64,000 nucleotides of DNA from Thiodiazotropha sp040507225 (GCA_040507225.1 JBEVVG010000001.1:1488001-1552000), one strand, 5' to 3'; counted from the stretch's first letter, positions 9,063 through 18,489 are shown. Numbers and translations are program-made. Notes: generated from the sequence alone by a model not told the origin.

Positions 9063-10889
9063 TCAACGATTGTTTTCTTCCAACGGCAGCACCAGCACAA
9101 AAACCGCACCCGCATCCCCGCTGTTGTGGGCGCTGAGGGTTCCCCCCATGCTCTCGATGATATGTTGGGAGATCGACAGCCCCAGGCCGAGCCCGGACTC
9201 CCGGGTGGTGAAGAAGGGATCGAAGATGCGATCCAGGTGATCCTCCGGTATTCCGGGGCCATTGTCCTGAATCGCCACCTGGAGACGGCCTTTGCGCTCT
9301 GAAGTGGAGATACTTACCCAGCGTGGATTCTGTTCCTCCATGGCGTTGACCGCATTGGCGATGAGATTCACCAGCACCTGTTCCAGGCGTACCGGATCTG
9401 CCAACACCCGGTCATGGGTCGTATCGATATCGAGGCGCAGTTCGGTGAGGGTCTTGCGCAGCTGCGGACGCAGGATGCGCAGACTCGACTCGATCACCTG
9501 ACCCAGGGAAATGGCGCTCAAGGAACCGTCGGTCTTGCGCGCGAACAACTTCAACTGAGAGCTGATCTGGGTCATCGACTCGATCAGTTCGGTAATCTGC
9601 TCCAGGTTCCAGTTGACGTCCAGACAACGATCCTGTTCGAGCAGCCGGCGGGCATTGTCCGTGTAGGAACGAATCGCCGCCAGGGGCTGATTCAGTTCAT
9701 GGCTGATGCTTGCCGACAACTGGCCCAGCATGGCGAGTTTTGCGGCCTGAATCAGTTCGTCACGGGTCTGTCGCAGGGCCTGTTCGGTGCGCCGTCGCTC
9801 CTCGATCTCCAGGTAAAGATCCTCGGTGCGTTCCTGCACCCGTTGTTCGAGCCGGTCTCGCGCCTCCCGCAGGGTCAGGTTGACCTGGGCCTCATATCGC
9901 GCGCGCTCCTGGCTGCGGCGGATGCGCTGCAAGAGGATCAACCCCAGCAACAGCACCCCGGCGAAGGCCACGCTGACGATCCCCAGGGCACGCCACACCT
10001 GCGCGTCGACCTGCTTCAGGGGCACCATCAGGTGCACCCGCCAGCCAACCAGAGGCATGGATTGATCGAGCACCAGGAAGGACTCGCCGGTTTGGCTGTC
10101 CGAGTACCATTCAATCTGCTGAACGCCCGGCTGGACGGACTGCCAGTGACGGATATCCAGGGGTTCCACCCGGGTCCCGGAATAGCGACGGCTCTCGTCG
10201 AGGCGCCTTTTCTCCGCATCCGAGAGCGGATAGAGGCTGCGAAACCGCCAATCCTGACGGGTGGTGATGAAAATCACCCCCTCCGGATCGGTCACCAGCA
10301 TCTCCGAACGCTTGCCCTGCCACTGCTGTTCCAGGTCGGTGAGTTCCACCTTGATGACCACGATACCGAGAATTCGGCCCTGGTGACGCACCGGGTAGGC
10401 AAAGTAGTAGCCCCGCTTGCCGGAGGTGGATCCCAGAGCGAAATAGCGCCCGAGGTGCCCTTGCATGGCCTCCTTGAAGTAGGGACGGTAACTGAAATTT
10501 CGCCCCACGAAGGGCTTTTCGGACTGCCAGTTACTGGCGGCGATGGTCAGACCGTCACGATCCATCAGGTAGGTGTCCGCGGCGTCGGTGATCTCGTTGA
10601 TGGTCTCCAGGTAGCGGTTCAGGGCCTCGATGCGATCCCGGTCACCGGGTCGTTCCAGCAGTTCCACCAGACGCGCATTGGTGGAGAGCAACTCGGGCAG
10701 AAACTCATACTTTTCCAGTTTTGCCTGAAGGTAGGTGACATAGATATTGAGCTGACGTTCGCCGCTGTGGATGATCTCCTGCTGGGCGCGATCCCGCACG
10801 TACCCGCTTACCTGCCACAGCAGCACCAGGTACACCAGGAGCAGTCCGAGCAGGATCAAACCGCGTTTGCCGTTGAAGTGGAAGGGCAT
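9063..10889 (-). CDS. DctB-type sensor histidine kinase
   Basis: A 608-residue membrane kinase. An N-terminal transmembrane helix (residues 11-27) and a second near residue 300 (VSVAFAGVLLLGLILLQ) bracket a periplasmic double-Cache (dCACHE) sensor of about 260 residues, as in DctB. A coiled linker follows, then the H-box ASISHELNQPLAAIRSY with phospho-acceptor H397 and the HATPase boxes NLIANAVNAM, DNGPGIP and GLGLGLSIS. The ATG at 10887-10889 gives a conventional short cytoplasmic N-terminus; upstream codons in frame overlap the 4.5S RNA locus and were rejected. The ligand is probably an organic acid by family precedent. Confidence 0.9.
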   Translation of the reverse strand: MPFHFNGKRGLILLGLLLVYLVLLWQVSGYVRDRAQQEIIHSGERQLNIYVTYLQAKLEKYEFLPELLSTNARLVELLERPGDRDRIEALNRYLETINEITDAADTYLMDRDGLTIAASNWQSEKPFVGRNFSYRPYFKEAMQGHLGRYFALGSTSGKRGYYFAYPVRHQGRILGIVVIKVELTDLEQQWQGKRSEMLVTDPEGVIFITTRQDWRFRSLYPLSDAEKRRLDESRRYSGTRVEPLDIRHWQSVQPGVQQIEWYSDSQTGESFLVLDQSMPLVGWRVHLMVPLKQVDAQVWRALGIVSVAFAGVLLLGLILLQRIRRSQERARYEAQVNLTLREARDRLEQRVQERTEDLYLEIEERRRTEQALRQTRDELIQAAKLAMLGQLSASISHELNQPLAAIRSYTDNARRLLEQDRCLDVNWNLEQITELIESMTQISSQLKLFARKTDGSLSAISLGQVIESSLRILRPQLRKTLTELRLDIDTTHDRVLADPVRLEQVLVNLIANAVNAMEEQNPRWVSISTSERKGRLQVAIQDNGPGIPEDHLDRIFDPFFTTRESGLGLGLSISQHIIESMGGTLSAHNSGDAGAVFVLVLPLEENNR

Positions 10890-11047
10890 AATTGTCCGCA
10901 AACGCCTGAGGCGACCGGCCCCATGGGGCCGCTGCTGACCCAGACGGGATAATCCTGAGCCAGGGAGTGCCCGGCTCGTCTGAGACGAAACTTTCGGGCA
11001 AGCTACCACGCCTGCGTCAAAACAAACAAGCGTGAGGGGAAATGGGT

Positions 11048-11159
11048 GGCGGCGGATATCAGCCACACCCCGGCACACGATGCCACTGCTGCCGCTGCTC
11101 CCTTCCGGGCCTGACGGGGTTCACAGCTTCTCGTTGCGGGGGGACCGATACCAACCGCC
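11048..11159 (-). ncRNA. ffs: Signal recognition particle 4.5S RNA
   Basis: The minus strand carries the conserved SRP RNA apical domain CAGGCCCGGAAGGGAGCAG with its GGAA tetraloop, preceded by CCCCGCAACG and followed by GTGTGCCGGG, in the same order as E. coli 4.5S RNA. The 5' GGCGG (11159-11155) pairs with CCGCC (11055-11051), closing the long hairpin. The RNA partners with Ffh for co-translational membrane targeting. The ends are inferred from base pairing and could be off by a few bases. Confidence 0.93.
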
Positions 11160-11178
11160 ATAAAAGGTGCGGGGGGTG

Positions 11179-11184
11179 ATTATA
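11179..11184 (-). promoter_or_regulatory. -10 box of the 4.5S RNA promoter
   Basis: A perfect TATAAT on the minus strand lies 20 bases before the mature 5' end. This fits a short leader that is trimmed, as for other 4.5S RNAs. The -35 is weak (TTTCTT at 16-bp spacing). Confidence 0.6.
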
Positions 11185-11218
11185 CTGAGATTTGCGGATC
11201 AAGAAAGGCCGGTGGCGG

Positions 11219-11267
11219 ATTATTAACCCAGCCACCCAGTATGTCATCTTCAGCCGAAGCGTGTCTG
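11219..11267 (+). repeat. 49-nt dispersed repeat, copy 1
   Basis: This block begins ATTATTAACCCAGCCAC and contains TATGTC. It aligns without gaps to 37337-37385, with 37 of 49 positions identical and 23 of 27 in the first part. It lies between tesA and the ffs promoter. The function is unknown. Confidence 0.45.
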
Positions 11268-11346
11268 CCGGGTGCTCCAGCGATCAAGACCAGGCAGGGG
11301 CAGCGAAATGTTTCGGCAATACCTGCGGCGCCATCATCGCTGTTCC

Positions 11347-12024
11347 TCACTGTGCCGCCTGACGTGAAGCGTCTGGATGACCCGAGCAGTTGGCCGAGAG
11401 ACTTTGACTCGCTTCGATCATCGGTTGCAGGGCGGCCCACACATTGTCCTTCATCACAGGCTGCCCCTGATCGTTCGGGTGAATGCCATCCGCCTGCATG
11501 CGTGCCGGGTCGAGTGCAACGCCCTCAAGAAAAAAGGGCACCATGGGAACTGATTCCGCATCGGCGACATCAAAATAGACTTGATGAAAGGCCTGAACGA
11601 AATCATGTCCGTAATTCGCCGGCAGCCGCATTCCCAACAGCAGCACCCGGGCACCCGCCTGTTTGGCGAGTTGCGCCATGCCTTGCAGATTACCGCGCAG
11701 CTCCGCCAGACTGATGCCCCGCAACCCGTCGTTGCCCCCCAGTTCGATGATCACCAGGTCGGGACGATGCTGCTCAAGCAGTTTCGGCAGGCGACTCAGG
11801 CCGCCGCCGCTGGTGTCGCCGCTGATGCTGGCATTGATCACCTGGAACGCGTCACAATGGTCACTCAGTTGCCGCTCCAGCAGATCGACCCAGCGCGCTC
11901 CTCGGGTAACACCGTAACCGGCGCTGAGACTGTCGCCGACCACCAGCAAACGCGCGCTCTCCTGCGCTGCGGCGGCGAGCGGCAATATCCAGAATATCAA
12001 AAATGCGAGTAGGAATTTTTTCAT
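11347..12024 (-). CDS. tesA: Arylesterase / acyl-CoA thioesterase I, TesA (GDSL family)
   Basis: A 225-residue periplasmic SGNH hydrolase. The signal peptide is MKKFLLAFLIFWILPLAAAA. Block I is VVGDSLSAGYG (nucleophile serine), block III is ELGGNDGLRG, and block V is DGIHPND with the catalytic Asp and His. TesA hydrolyses acyl-CoA and aryl esters and has lysophospholipase activity in E. coli. The start at 12022-12024 overlaps the oppositely oriented ybbA start. GGAAG ten bases upstream of the tesA start lies inside ybbA. The divergent tesA/ybbA-ybbP layout is the same as in enterobacteria. Confidence 0.92.
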   Translation of the reverse strand: MKKFLLAFLIFWILPLAAAAQESARLLVVGDSLSAGYGVTRGARWVDLLERQLSDHCDAFQVINASISGDTSGGGLSRLPKLLEQHRPDLVIIELGGNDGLRGISLAELRGNLQGMAQLAKQAGARVLLLGMRLPANYGHDFVQAFHQVYFDVADAESVPMVPFFLEGVALDPARMQADGIHPNDQGQPVMKDNVWAALQPMIEASQSLSANCSGHPDASRQAAQ

Positions 12025-12727
12025 GTTGCAGACATCTTCCAATCCTTCACCTGTGACCGCAAGGGGTCTGGGTAAGTTCGTCGAAACCGCCCAGGGACGG
12101 CTGGACATCCTGCAACAGGTGGACCTGCAGGTTGCACCCGGCGAGGCGTTGGCGATTCTCGGTGCCTCCGGCTCGGGAAAATCCACCCTGCTGGGACTGC
12201 TTGCCGGACTGGATGAGGCGAGTTGCGGGGAAATCGAGCTGTTCGGCCAGTCCCTGAACGCACTGGACGAGGACGGACGCGCCGCCCTGCGCGCCGGACG
12301 CATCGGATTCGTCTTTCAATCCTTTCAACTGCTCTCCGGCATGACCGCCCTGGAAAACGTGATGCTGCCCCTGGAACTGTCCGGCCAGGCGGGCGCTGAG
12401 CAGATGGCCCGGGAGGCCCTTGCTGAGGTCGGCCTGGAAGCCCGCCTGACCCACTACCCCTCGCAGCTCTCCGGCGGTGAACAGCAACGGGTGGCCCTGG
12501 CCCGTGCTTTCGCCCCCAAGCCGGAGGTATTGTTTGCCGACGAACCGACCGCCAACCTGGATGCGCATACCGGCTCAAGGGTTGCGGATCTGCTGTTTCG
12601 CATGCAGGAACAGCACCGCACCGTGTTGATCCTGGTGACCCACGACAGTGAACTGGCGCAACGCTGCGACCGCCGTCTGCACCTGCGCGAAGGCAGGCTC
12701 GATACCCCGGCTGACGGGAGTCTCTGA
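12023..12727 (+). CDS. ybbA: ABC transporter ATP-binding protein YbbA
   Basis: A 234-residue ATPase of the MacB/LolD-like family, partner of the FtsX-type permease YbbP. Walker A is GASGSGKST, the signature is LSGGEQQRVALARAF, Walker B is VLFADEPTANLD and the switch is LVTHD. The ATG at 12023-12025 overlaps the tesA start on the other strand (CATG). TAGGA lies nine bases upstream inside tesA. A GTG at 12053 is the only nearby alternative that still keeps the fold. The transported substrate is unknown; family members extract envelope lipids or lipoproteins. Confidence 0.92.
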   Translation: MLQTSSNPSPVTARGLGKFVETAQGRLDILQQVDLQVAPGEALAILGASGSGKSTLLGLLAGLDEASCGEIELFGQSLNALDEDGRAALRAGRIGFVFQSFQLLSGMTALENVMLPLELSGQAGAEQMAREALAEVGLEARLTHYPSQLSGGEQQRVALARAFAPKPEVLFADEPTANLDAHTGSRVADLLFRMQEQHRTVLILVTHDSELAQRCDRRLHLREGRLDTPADGSL

Positions 12728-12729
12728 GC

Positions 12730-15240
12730 ATGACCACAGGGAACAATGCGCTGAATCCCTTCAGCCTGGCGATACGCCTGCTGCGCCGCGACTGGCGCGC
12801 CGGGGAACTGCGTCTGCTGGCCACCGCACTGGTGATCGCGGTAGCCTCGGTCACCTCGGTAAGTTTCTTCACCGACCGCATCGACCGGGCCATGGAACAA
12901 CAGGCCTCGGAGGTGCTGGCCGCGGACCTGCGGCTCTCCCGAACCCGACCGTTGCCCGAAACCCTCGCCAATGAGGCGGACCGAGCAGGTCTGAGCCAGG
13001 CGCGCACCCTGGGATTCCCCAGCGTGATACTCAACCGGGGGAATACCCAGCTGGTCGACGTGAAGGCCGTATCCGGCGGCTATCCCCTGCGCGGCCAGTT
13101 GCAGGTCCGCGACGCCTTTGACGGAGAGAGTCACCCGGCAAACGGCCTGCCCGCCAGCGGTGAGGCCTGGCTGGAAGACCGTCTGCTGCCCCTGCTGGGG
13201 CTGGCGATCGGAGATCGCTTCAAGCTGGGCATGAATCAGTTCGAGGTGACCCGTATCATCACCTACGAACCCGACCGCTCGGCCAATCTGTTTCAGCTCG
13301 CACCCCGGGTCATGATCAATCGGCAGGATGTGGAGTCCACCGGACTGCTGGGCCCCGCCAGCCGGGTCCGATACCACCTGTTGCTCGCGGGGGAAGCCGA
13401 CGCCATACAGGCCTATTCAGAGTGGGTGAAAAACCAGGATCTTCCGGGTCTCGAGGTCGACGATATCCGCAACGCCCGTCCTGAAACCCGGGCCGCCCTC
13501 GACCAGGGGAGTCGCTTCCTGCGCCTGGCCGCCGCCACCGCAATCCTGCTCTGCGTGGTGGCCGTGGCCCTCTCCAGCCGACGGTTCGTGGAACGTCAGT
13601 CGGATACCAGCGCCCTGTTGCGCTGCCTGGGCGCACAACGCCGCCAGGTCACGCAGATCTTTCTTATCAGATTGCTCGGCCTGGGAGTGATCGCCAGTCT
13701 TCTGGGCAGTTTGATCGGCCTGCTGGCGCAGGCGGTTCTGGTGGAACTGGTGGGCCAGTGGTTCACCCAGCAGATCCCACCACCCTCGGCCTGGCCGCTG
13801 CTATCCGGCTTCGCCACCGGAATACTGGTGCTGATCGGCTTCTCCCTGCCCAGTGTGATCCGCCTCGGCGAGGTGCCCCCGTTGCGGGTTTTTCGTCGAG
13901 ATCTCGACGCTCCGCCTTTGGGTTATCAGCTATCCCTCGGTCTGGCCCTGTCAGCACTGATTGCCCTGCTGGTCTGGCAGATCGGTGACGACAAGCTGGC
14001 CTTTCAACTGATCGGCGGATTGTTCGCCGGTCTGCTGTTGCTGTTGCTGATCGCCCGCCTGCTGGTCAGGCTGCTTGCCCCGCTGAGGCATCGCGCGGCT
14101 GGATCCTGGCGTTACGGGCTGGCCAGCCTGTCGCGCAATCCGGCCACCACCAGTGTGCAGCTGACCGGATTTGGACTCGGCATGACCGTGCTGCTGGTAC
14201 TCGCCCTCGTGCGAGTCGATCTGCTGTCGAGCTGGCGCAACAGCCTGCCGGAAGACACACCGAACCAGTTTTTGATCAACATCCAGCCTGGGCAGGTGGA
14301 AGGAGTACGCAAGCTGCTGGAACAGAGCGGCATCCGCGAGGTGGGACTCCACCCGATGATCCGAGGCCGCCTCATAAGCATCGGCGATCACCCGGTATCG
14401 GCGGAGGACTACCCCAACCCGAGGGCCAAGCGTCTCGCCACCCGGGACTTCAACCTGAGTTTCGCGACCAAAATGCAGACCGACAACCGTATCACCTCAG
14501 GAACCTGGTGGAGCGATATGGAGTCGGACCGACCCTGGTTTTCGGTGGAGGAAGGCTTGGCCAAGACCCTGGGCATCAAGCTGGGTGACGAAATCCGTTT
14601 CGAAGTGGCCGGTTCCACGGTCAGCGGTGAGGTGATCAACCTGCGCAGCGTGAAATGGGACTCGTTCAATGTGAACTTTTTCGTCGTCAGCCCGCCGGGA
14701 CTGCTCAAAGATCAGCCGGCGACCTATATCACCAGCTTCTATCTTCCCGCCAGTCAGCGTCAGGTCCTTCACCAACTGATCCGCAGCTACCCCAGTATCA
14801 CCGCCCTGGATGTCACCGCCCTGATGCAGCAGATCCGGCATATCATGGACCGTGGTACGCTGGCGGTGGAGTCGGTATTCCTGTTCACCCTGGCGGCGGG
14901 GCTGATCGTGCTGTATGCCGGCATCCAGGCCAGTTACGAACTACGGGTGCAGGAGACTGCGCTGCTCAGAACCCTGGGACTGAAGCGCCGTCAACTCAGC
15001 CTTTCCATCGCCCTGGAATTCGCCCTCCTGGGCGCCCTGGCGGGTGTCATCTCCGCGTTTCTCGCCACTGCCATCAGCTATACCCTGTCCACCGCGGTAT
15101 TCGACCTGCCCTGGTCCATCAACCCCCTGCTCTGGTTGTGGGCCATGTTGGGCGGAGCGCTGGGTATCGGGGTTGCCGGGACCCTGGCGAGCTGGTCCCT
15201 GTTGAACATCCCGCCGATGGCGGTATTGAAAAGGGCATGA
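12730..15240 (+). CDS. ybbP: FtsX-type ABC transporter permease YbbP
   Basis: An 836-residue inner-membrane permease. The N-terminal transmembrane helix (about residues 30-48) is followed by a periplasmic MacB-type domain. Groups of helices then lie around residues 260-450 (LAAATAILLCVVAVALSS, LLLLLLIARLLVRLLAPL) and 715-830 (VFLFTLAAGLIVLYAGI), matching the duplicated FtsX arrangement of YbbP. The repeated cytosolic element ALLRCLGAQRRQV / ALLRTLGLKRRQL contacts the ATPase in each half. The ATG follows the ybbA stop by two bases, so they form one operon. Confidence 0.92.
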   Translation: MTTGNNALNPFSLAIRLLRRDWRAGELRLLATALVIAVASVTSVSFFTDRIDRAMEQQASEVLAADLRLSRTRPLPETLANEADRAGLSQARTLGFPSVILNRGNTQLVDVKAVSGGYPLRGQLQVRDAFDGESHPANGLPASGEAWLEDRLLPLLGLAIGDRFKLGMNQFEVTRIITYEPDRSANLFQLAPRVMINRQDVESTGLLGPASRVRYHLLLAGEADAIQAYSEWVKNQDLPGLEVDDIRNARPETRAALDQGSRFLRLAAATAILLCVVAVALSSRRFVERQSDTSALLRCLGAQRRQVTQIFLIRLLGLGVIASLLGSLIGLLAQAVLVELVGQWFTQQIPPPSAWPLLSGFATGILVLIGFSLPSVIRLGEVPPLRVFRRDLDAPPLGYQLSLGLALSALIALLVWQIGDDKLAFQLIGGLFAGLLLLLLIARLLVRLLAPLRHRAAGSWRYGLASLSRNPATTSVQLTGFGLGMTVLLVLALVRVDLLSSWRNSLPEDTPNQFLINIQPGQVEGVRKLLEQSGIREVGLHPMIRGRLISIGDHPVSAEDYPNPRAKRLATRDFNLSFATKMQTDNRITSGTWWSDMESDRPWFSVEEGLAKTLGIKLGDEIRFEVAGSTVSGEVINLRSVKWDSFNVNFFVVSPPGLLKDQPATYITSFYLPASQRQVLHQLIRSYPSITALDVTALMQQIRHIMDRGTLAVESVFLFTLAAGLIVLYAGIQASYELRVQETALLRTLGLKRRQLSLSIALEFALLGALAGVISAFLATAISYTLSTAVFDLPWSINPLLWLWAMLGGALGIGVAGTLASWSLLNIPPMAVLKRA

Positions 15241-15358
15241 TCCGTTGCCGCAGGGTTGGAACGAGCGGGTATTGCAACTACCGATTCAATCTACCCGGTG
15301 ATTGAATCCGACTCATGACCCAGCAAGTCAGTGGTGTGTCCCGATACTGGCGTGGACT

Positions 15359-15838
15359 TCAGTATGCTGTCCCGTCCTTGTGCGTGAAAACCACCCGCCC
15401 CCCTTCAAACAACGCCCTGATATCGTCATCAGGATAGACCACTTCATCACCCGGGGTGCGGTCACCAATCTCCAGGTAGAGCACCGCTTCGTCCGTCTCG
15501 TTGAGCAGGTTGCAGGCGTTCCCGGTCCCCGCGGGCATACCGGCGCACATCCCGGGTGAAAGACGCTGTTTTCCGAGGTTCGTCTGGAGTGTCGGACAGC
15601 CCTGAACCACATAGATGAACTCATCCTGACGGGAATGTGCATGTCGCAGGGCGGATACCGCGTTCGGTTCCAGGCGTGTCAGATTGATGCCGAAGTTTTT
15701 CAGGCCGAAGTAATCTCCAAGCACGCGCTTCTCCCTGCCGGCCATCCGCGACGCGAAAGGTTGCGGGTAGAAGCTGACCTGATTGCGGGGTGGGATATCT
15801 TCAGCCAGGATGGCCGGCGGTGTTGTGTCCTTGTCCAT
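15359..15838 (-). CDS. Cupin-domain protein
   Basis: A 159-residue single-cupin protein. The first cupin motif appears as LRHAHSRQDEFIYVVQG (potential metal ligands H, H, E) and the second as PAGTGNACNLLNETDEAVLYLEIG, where the usual last histidine is replaced, so metal binding may be altered. The ATG at 15836-15838 has AGAGGA seven bases upstream. It lies 160 bases downstream of the AraC regulator on the same strand. The function is unknown; family relatives include sugar-acid and aldehyde-metabolism accessory cupins. Confidence 0.8.
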   Translation of the reverse strand: MDKDTTPPAILAEDIPPRNQVSFYPQPFASRMAGREKRVLGDYFGLKNFGINLTRLEPNAVSALRHAHSRQDEFIYVVQGCPTLQTNLGKQRLSPGMCAGMPAGTGNACNLLNETDEAVLYLEIGDRTPGDEVVYPDDDIRALFEGGRVVFTHKDGTAY

Positions 15839-15998
15839 TGCTTGTCCTCTTGTTTGGAATTTACCGGATAGCCTCATGGGCCATCCGTGTATCTGACCAC
15901 GAATTTCCGTTTCGGCAATCAATACGCCAAGGGTGCAACCGATCTGAATTAGCCTGTGACGAAAAGCAGCGACTTCCTTTCTGGCGCCAATTCCTGTT

Positions 15999-16937
15999 TC
16001 AGACGGTGGAATCCTGGAAAAGGTTCTTGATATCGCGAATCGGTGGCGCACCAAACTGACGGCTGTACTCCCGACTGAACTGGGATGGGCTCTCGTAACC
16101 CACCTCGAAGGCCGCTTTGGAGGCATCGACATGCTCCGTCAGCATCAGGCGGCGCGCTTCGTTCAGACGCATGCGCTTTTGATACTGCAGCGGACTCATC
16201 GCGGTGGTGGCGCGGAAATGGTTATGGAACGCCGAAAGGGACAAACCCGCCTTGCTGGCCAGGTCCTCCACCTTGATCGGTTTATTGAAGTTCGCCTTGA
16301 GCCAGTCGATGGCCCGGGCGATCTGATAGCCGTGATTACCGGCGCTGGTGATATGCCGCAAGCGTGGACCCTGCTCACCGATCAGCAGACGGTAAAAGAT
16401 CTCCTGCTGTACCAGCGGCGCCAATGTGGGTATGCCATCCGGCTCGTCGAGAAGATCGATCAAGCGGTTGAAGGCATCGAGCAGGGGTTCGGTCAGTTCG
16501 CTCACGGCGATACCCAGACCATTTTTTATTTCACGCTGGGCCGGAATACGGCTGCTGACCATGAGCTGCGCAATCAGGTGCAGATCGAGCTCCAGGGTCA
16601 GACCCAGGTAGGGTTGCCCGGGGCTCGCCTCCATCACCTGAGTCACCACCGGCAGCTCAACCGAGGTTATGAGGAACCGGTGGGAATCGTAGACATAGGT
16701 TTCTTCACCGAGAAACAGCCGTTTTCGACCCTGGCCGATTAGGCAAATGCTCGGTGGCAGCATGTAGCTTGCCGGTTCGGTGGGCGCTTCCCAGCGATGC
16801 AGATTAAGACCGCGAATGGGGGTCTCCAGACTATTCTTTCCCACTGTCCATCGGTCGATTCTTTGGGCCAGGCTCAATGGGCTGCCCAGGCGTTGATCCT
16901 GTCTCAATTTTGCGTCGGACATTTCATCATTACTCAT
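15999..16937 (-). CDS. AraC-family transcriptional regulator (YqhC-like)
   Basis: A 312-residue regulator with an N-terminal AraC_N (PF06719-type) domain (residues 30-190; PSICLIGQGRKRLFLGEETY). The C-terminal double helix-turn-helix contains AGLSLSAFHNHFRATTAMSPLQYQKR and VGYESPSQFSREYSRQFG (each named here as a region, residues about 225-305). This layout is that of YqhC, which activates the aldehyde reductase gene yqhD in E. coli. Here it is divergent from an iron-containing alcohol dehydrogenase of the YqhD type, so activation of that operon is the obvious inference. The ATG at 16935-16937 was chosen; a second ATG lies five codons in. Confidence 0.88.
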   Translation of the reverse strand: MSNDEMSDAKLRQDQRLGSPLSLAQRIDRWTVGKNSLETPIRGLNLHRWEAPTEPASYMLPPSICLIGQGRKRLFLGEETYVYDSHRFLITSVELPVVTQVMEASPGQPYLGLTLELDLHLIAQLMVSSRIPAQREIKNGLGIAVSELTEPLLDAFNRLIDLLDEPDGIPTLAPLVQQEIFYRLLIGEQGPRLRHITSAGNHGYQIARAIDWLKANFNKPIKVEDLASKAGLSLSAFHNHFRATTAMSPLQYQKRMRLNEARRLMLTEHVDASKAAFEVGYESPSQFSREYSRQFGAPPIRDIKNLFQDSTV

Positions 16938-17240
16938 TGTATTCCGGTTGATAACTGCGTTCTTCAGCTAATCCTCTCAAACTTGAGATTAGCATCGCCA
17001 TGGGACAACCGCCAATCTCGCTCAGGTCTCTAAACAGGATCAGGCAAGTATTGGACAGAATTGTGCTATCCGCTTCTGGCGACCATCACTAAACATAAAG
17101 AGAGCGACTTATTAACTACCCAGACAACTCAGAAATGGAGAAATAGGCAAGATAAGGCGATGAACGTTCTACCACTGACTGGCGCTTGTTTCCTAAAGTA
17201 ACCGTAACGAAAACGACTTGTTCTGCCCCAGGAGAACCCC
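16938..17240. other. Divergent promoter region, araC-type regulator / Fe-ADH operon
   Basis: This 303-base gap is more AT-rich than its surroundings near 16960-17200. It should contain both promoters and the regulator's binding sites. An imperfect inverted pair TCTCAAAC/TTGAGATT near 16975-16990 is visible. Direct AraC half-sites cannot be assigned with confidence. CCAGGAG precedes the Fe-ADH start. Confidence 0.5.
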
Positions 17241-18431
17241 ATGAACTTCGAATACCACAACCCGACCCATCTGATTTTCGGTAGCGGCACCCTTGCCCGA
17301 CTGGGCGAGGTCGCCCGCCAGCAGGGTAAACGCGCCCTGCTGGTCACCGGTGGCGGCAGTGTGAAACGCAGCGGCATCTTCGAGCGCGCCGTGAAAAGTC
17401 TGCAGGATGCGGGTGTGGCGGTGTTCGAGTGCGACGGTGTCGAACCCAATCCGCGTATCACCTCGGTCAAGCGCGGGGCCGCGATTGCCCGCGAGAACGC
17501 CTGCGATCTGGTCATCGCCCTGGGTGGCGGCAGTGTGATGGACGCGGCCAAGGTTATGGCGGCCGCGGTCTTCTATGAGGGCGACCCCTGGGACATGATC
17601 CTGCACGGCCAACCGGAACCCTATGTCCCGACACAGGCGCTACCGCTGATTGCAGTACCCACTCTGGCGGCCACGGGTTCCGAGATGAACTGCGGCGCAG
17701 TCATCTCCAACGAGGAGACAAAGGAGAAATCCTTTCTTCAGAACGAGTGTCTCTACCCCAAGGTCGCCCTGCTCGATCCCGAATTGACCGTGAGTGTGCC
17801 TAAGCATCAGACCGCTTACGGCGTCGCCGATCTGATCACCCACATCACCGAGAGCTATTTCAACGGCAGCGGCGACACCCCGATTCAGGACCGCTTCGCC
17901 GAGGGAGTCATCCTGACCGCGATGGAATACGGCCCCAAGGCGATTGCCGACGGCAACGACCTCAACGCTCGCGCGCAGATTCAGTGGGCGGCCACGGTCG
18001 CCCTGAACGGTTGGCTGCAGTCCGGCAGTGGCGGCATGGGCTATCCCGTGCACATGATGGAACACACGGTTTCGGCCTATCACGACATCACCCACGCCGC
18101 CGGGTTGGCGATCATCAATCCATCCTGGATGCGCTTTGCCGCGAAAGCCAATCCAGGCAAGTTCGTCCAGTTCGCCCAGCGTGTGTTCGGACTCGAGGCA
18201 TCAGGGCCGGATGATCTGGACTGTGCGCTGGCCGGTATCGATCGTTTCGAGACCTTTCTCCAGTCGATCGGCTGTCCCACGCATTTCTCCGAACTGGGGA
18301 TCGACGATCAGTTGATCGAGACCTACGCCAGCGAGACCCTGCGCATCGTGCACGATCAGAACGGCAGGCTTCCGGCACTGCCACCGATGAGCCAGTCGGA
18401 CATGGTCGACGTCCTGCGCGCGGCACTCTAG
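17241..18431 (+). CDS. Iron-containing alcohol dehydrogenase (YqhD/BdhA-like)
   Basis: A 396-residue group III alcohol dehydrogenase that probably reduces aldehydes with NADPH. The cofactor loop is ALGGGSVMDAAKVMA, and the metal-binding residues lie in VADLITHI and MEHTVSAYHDITHAAGLAI (conserved Asp and three His). The N-terminus FEYHNPTHLIFGSG is typical of YqhD and butanol dehydrogenases. It is the first gene after the divergent AraC regulator and has a strong CCAGGAG ribosome-binding site. It is followed 58 bases later by the cupin-CMD gene. A role in aldehyde detoxification is inferred from this arrangement. Confidence 0.9.
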   Translation: MNFEYHNPTHLIFGSGTLARLGEVARQQGKRALLVTGGGSVKRSGIFERAVKSLQDAGVAVFECDGVEPNPRITSVKRGAAIARENACDLVIALGGGSVMDAAKVMAAAVFYEGDPWDMILHGQPEPYVPTQALPLIAVPTLAATGSEMNCGAVISNEETKEKSFLQNECLYPKVALLDPELTVSVPKHQTAYGVADLITHITESYFNGSGDTPIQDRFAEGVILTAMEYGPKAIADGNDLNARAQIQWAATVALNGWLQSGSGGMGYPVHMMEHTVSAYHDITHAAGLAIINPSWMRFAAKANPGKFVQFAQRVFGLEASGPDDLDCALAGIDRFETFLQSIGCPTHFSELGIDDQLIETYASETLRIVHDQNGRLPALPPMSQSDMVDVLRAAL

Positions 18432-18489
18432 TGATCCATCGCAGGTGCGGGTTCGATTCTCATGCATCTTCACATAGGGAGATTGTCCC

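Larger units (their letters stand above)
10890..11346. other. Intergenic region carrying the 4.5S RNA gene and a dispersed repeat
   Basis: Between the kinase start and the tesA stop this region holds the SRP RNA gene (11048-11159), its -10 box (11179-11184) and one copy of a 49-nt dispersed repeat (11219-11267). I see no protein-coding gene. Confidence 0.7.

Noticed and set aside
9414..10952. A 512-codon open frame on the plus strand
   Set aside because: It is antisense to the DctB-type kinase, which has all expected motifs.
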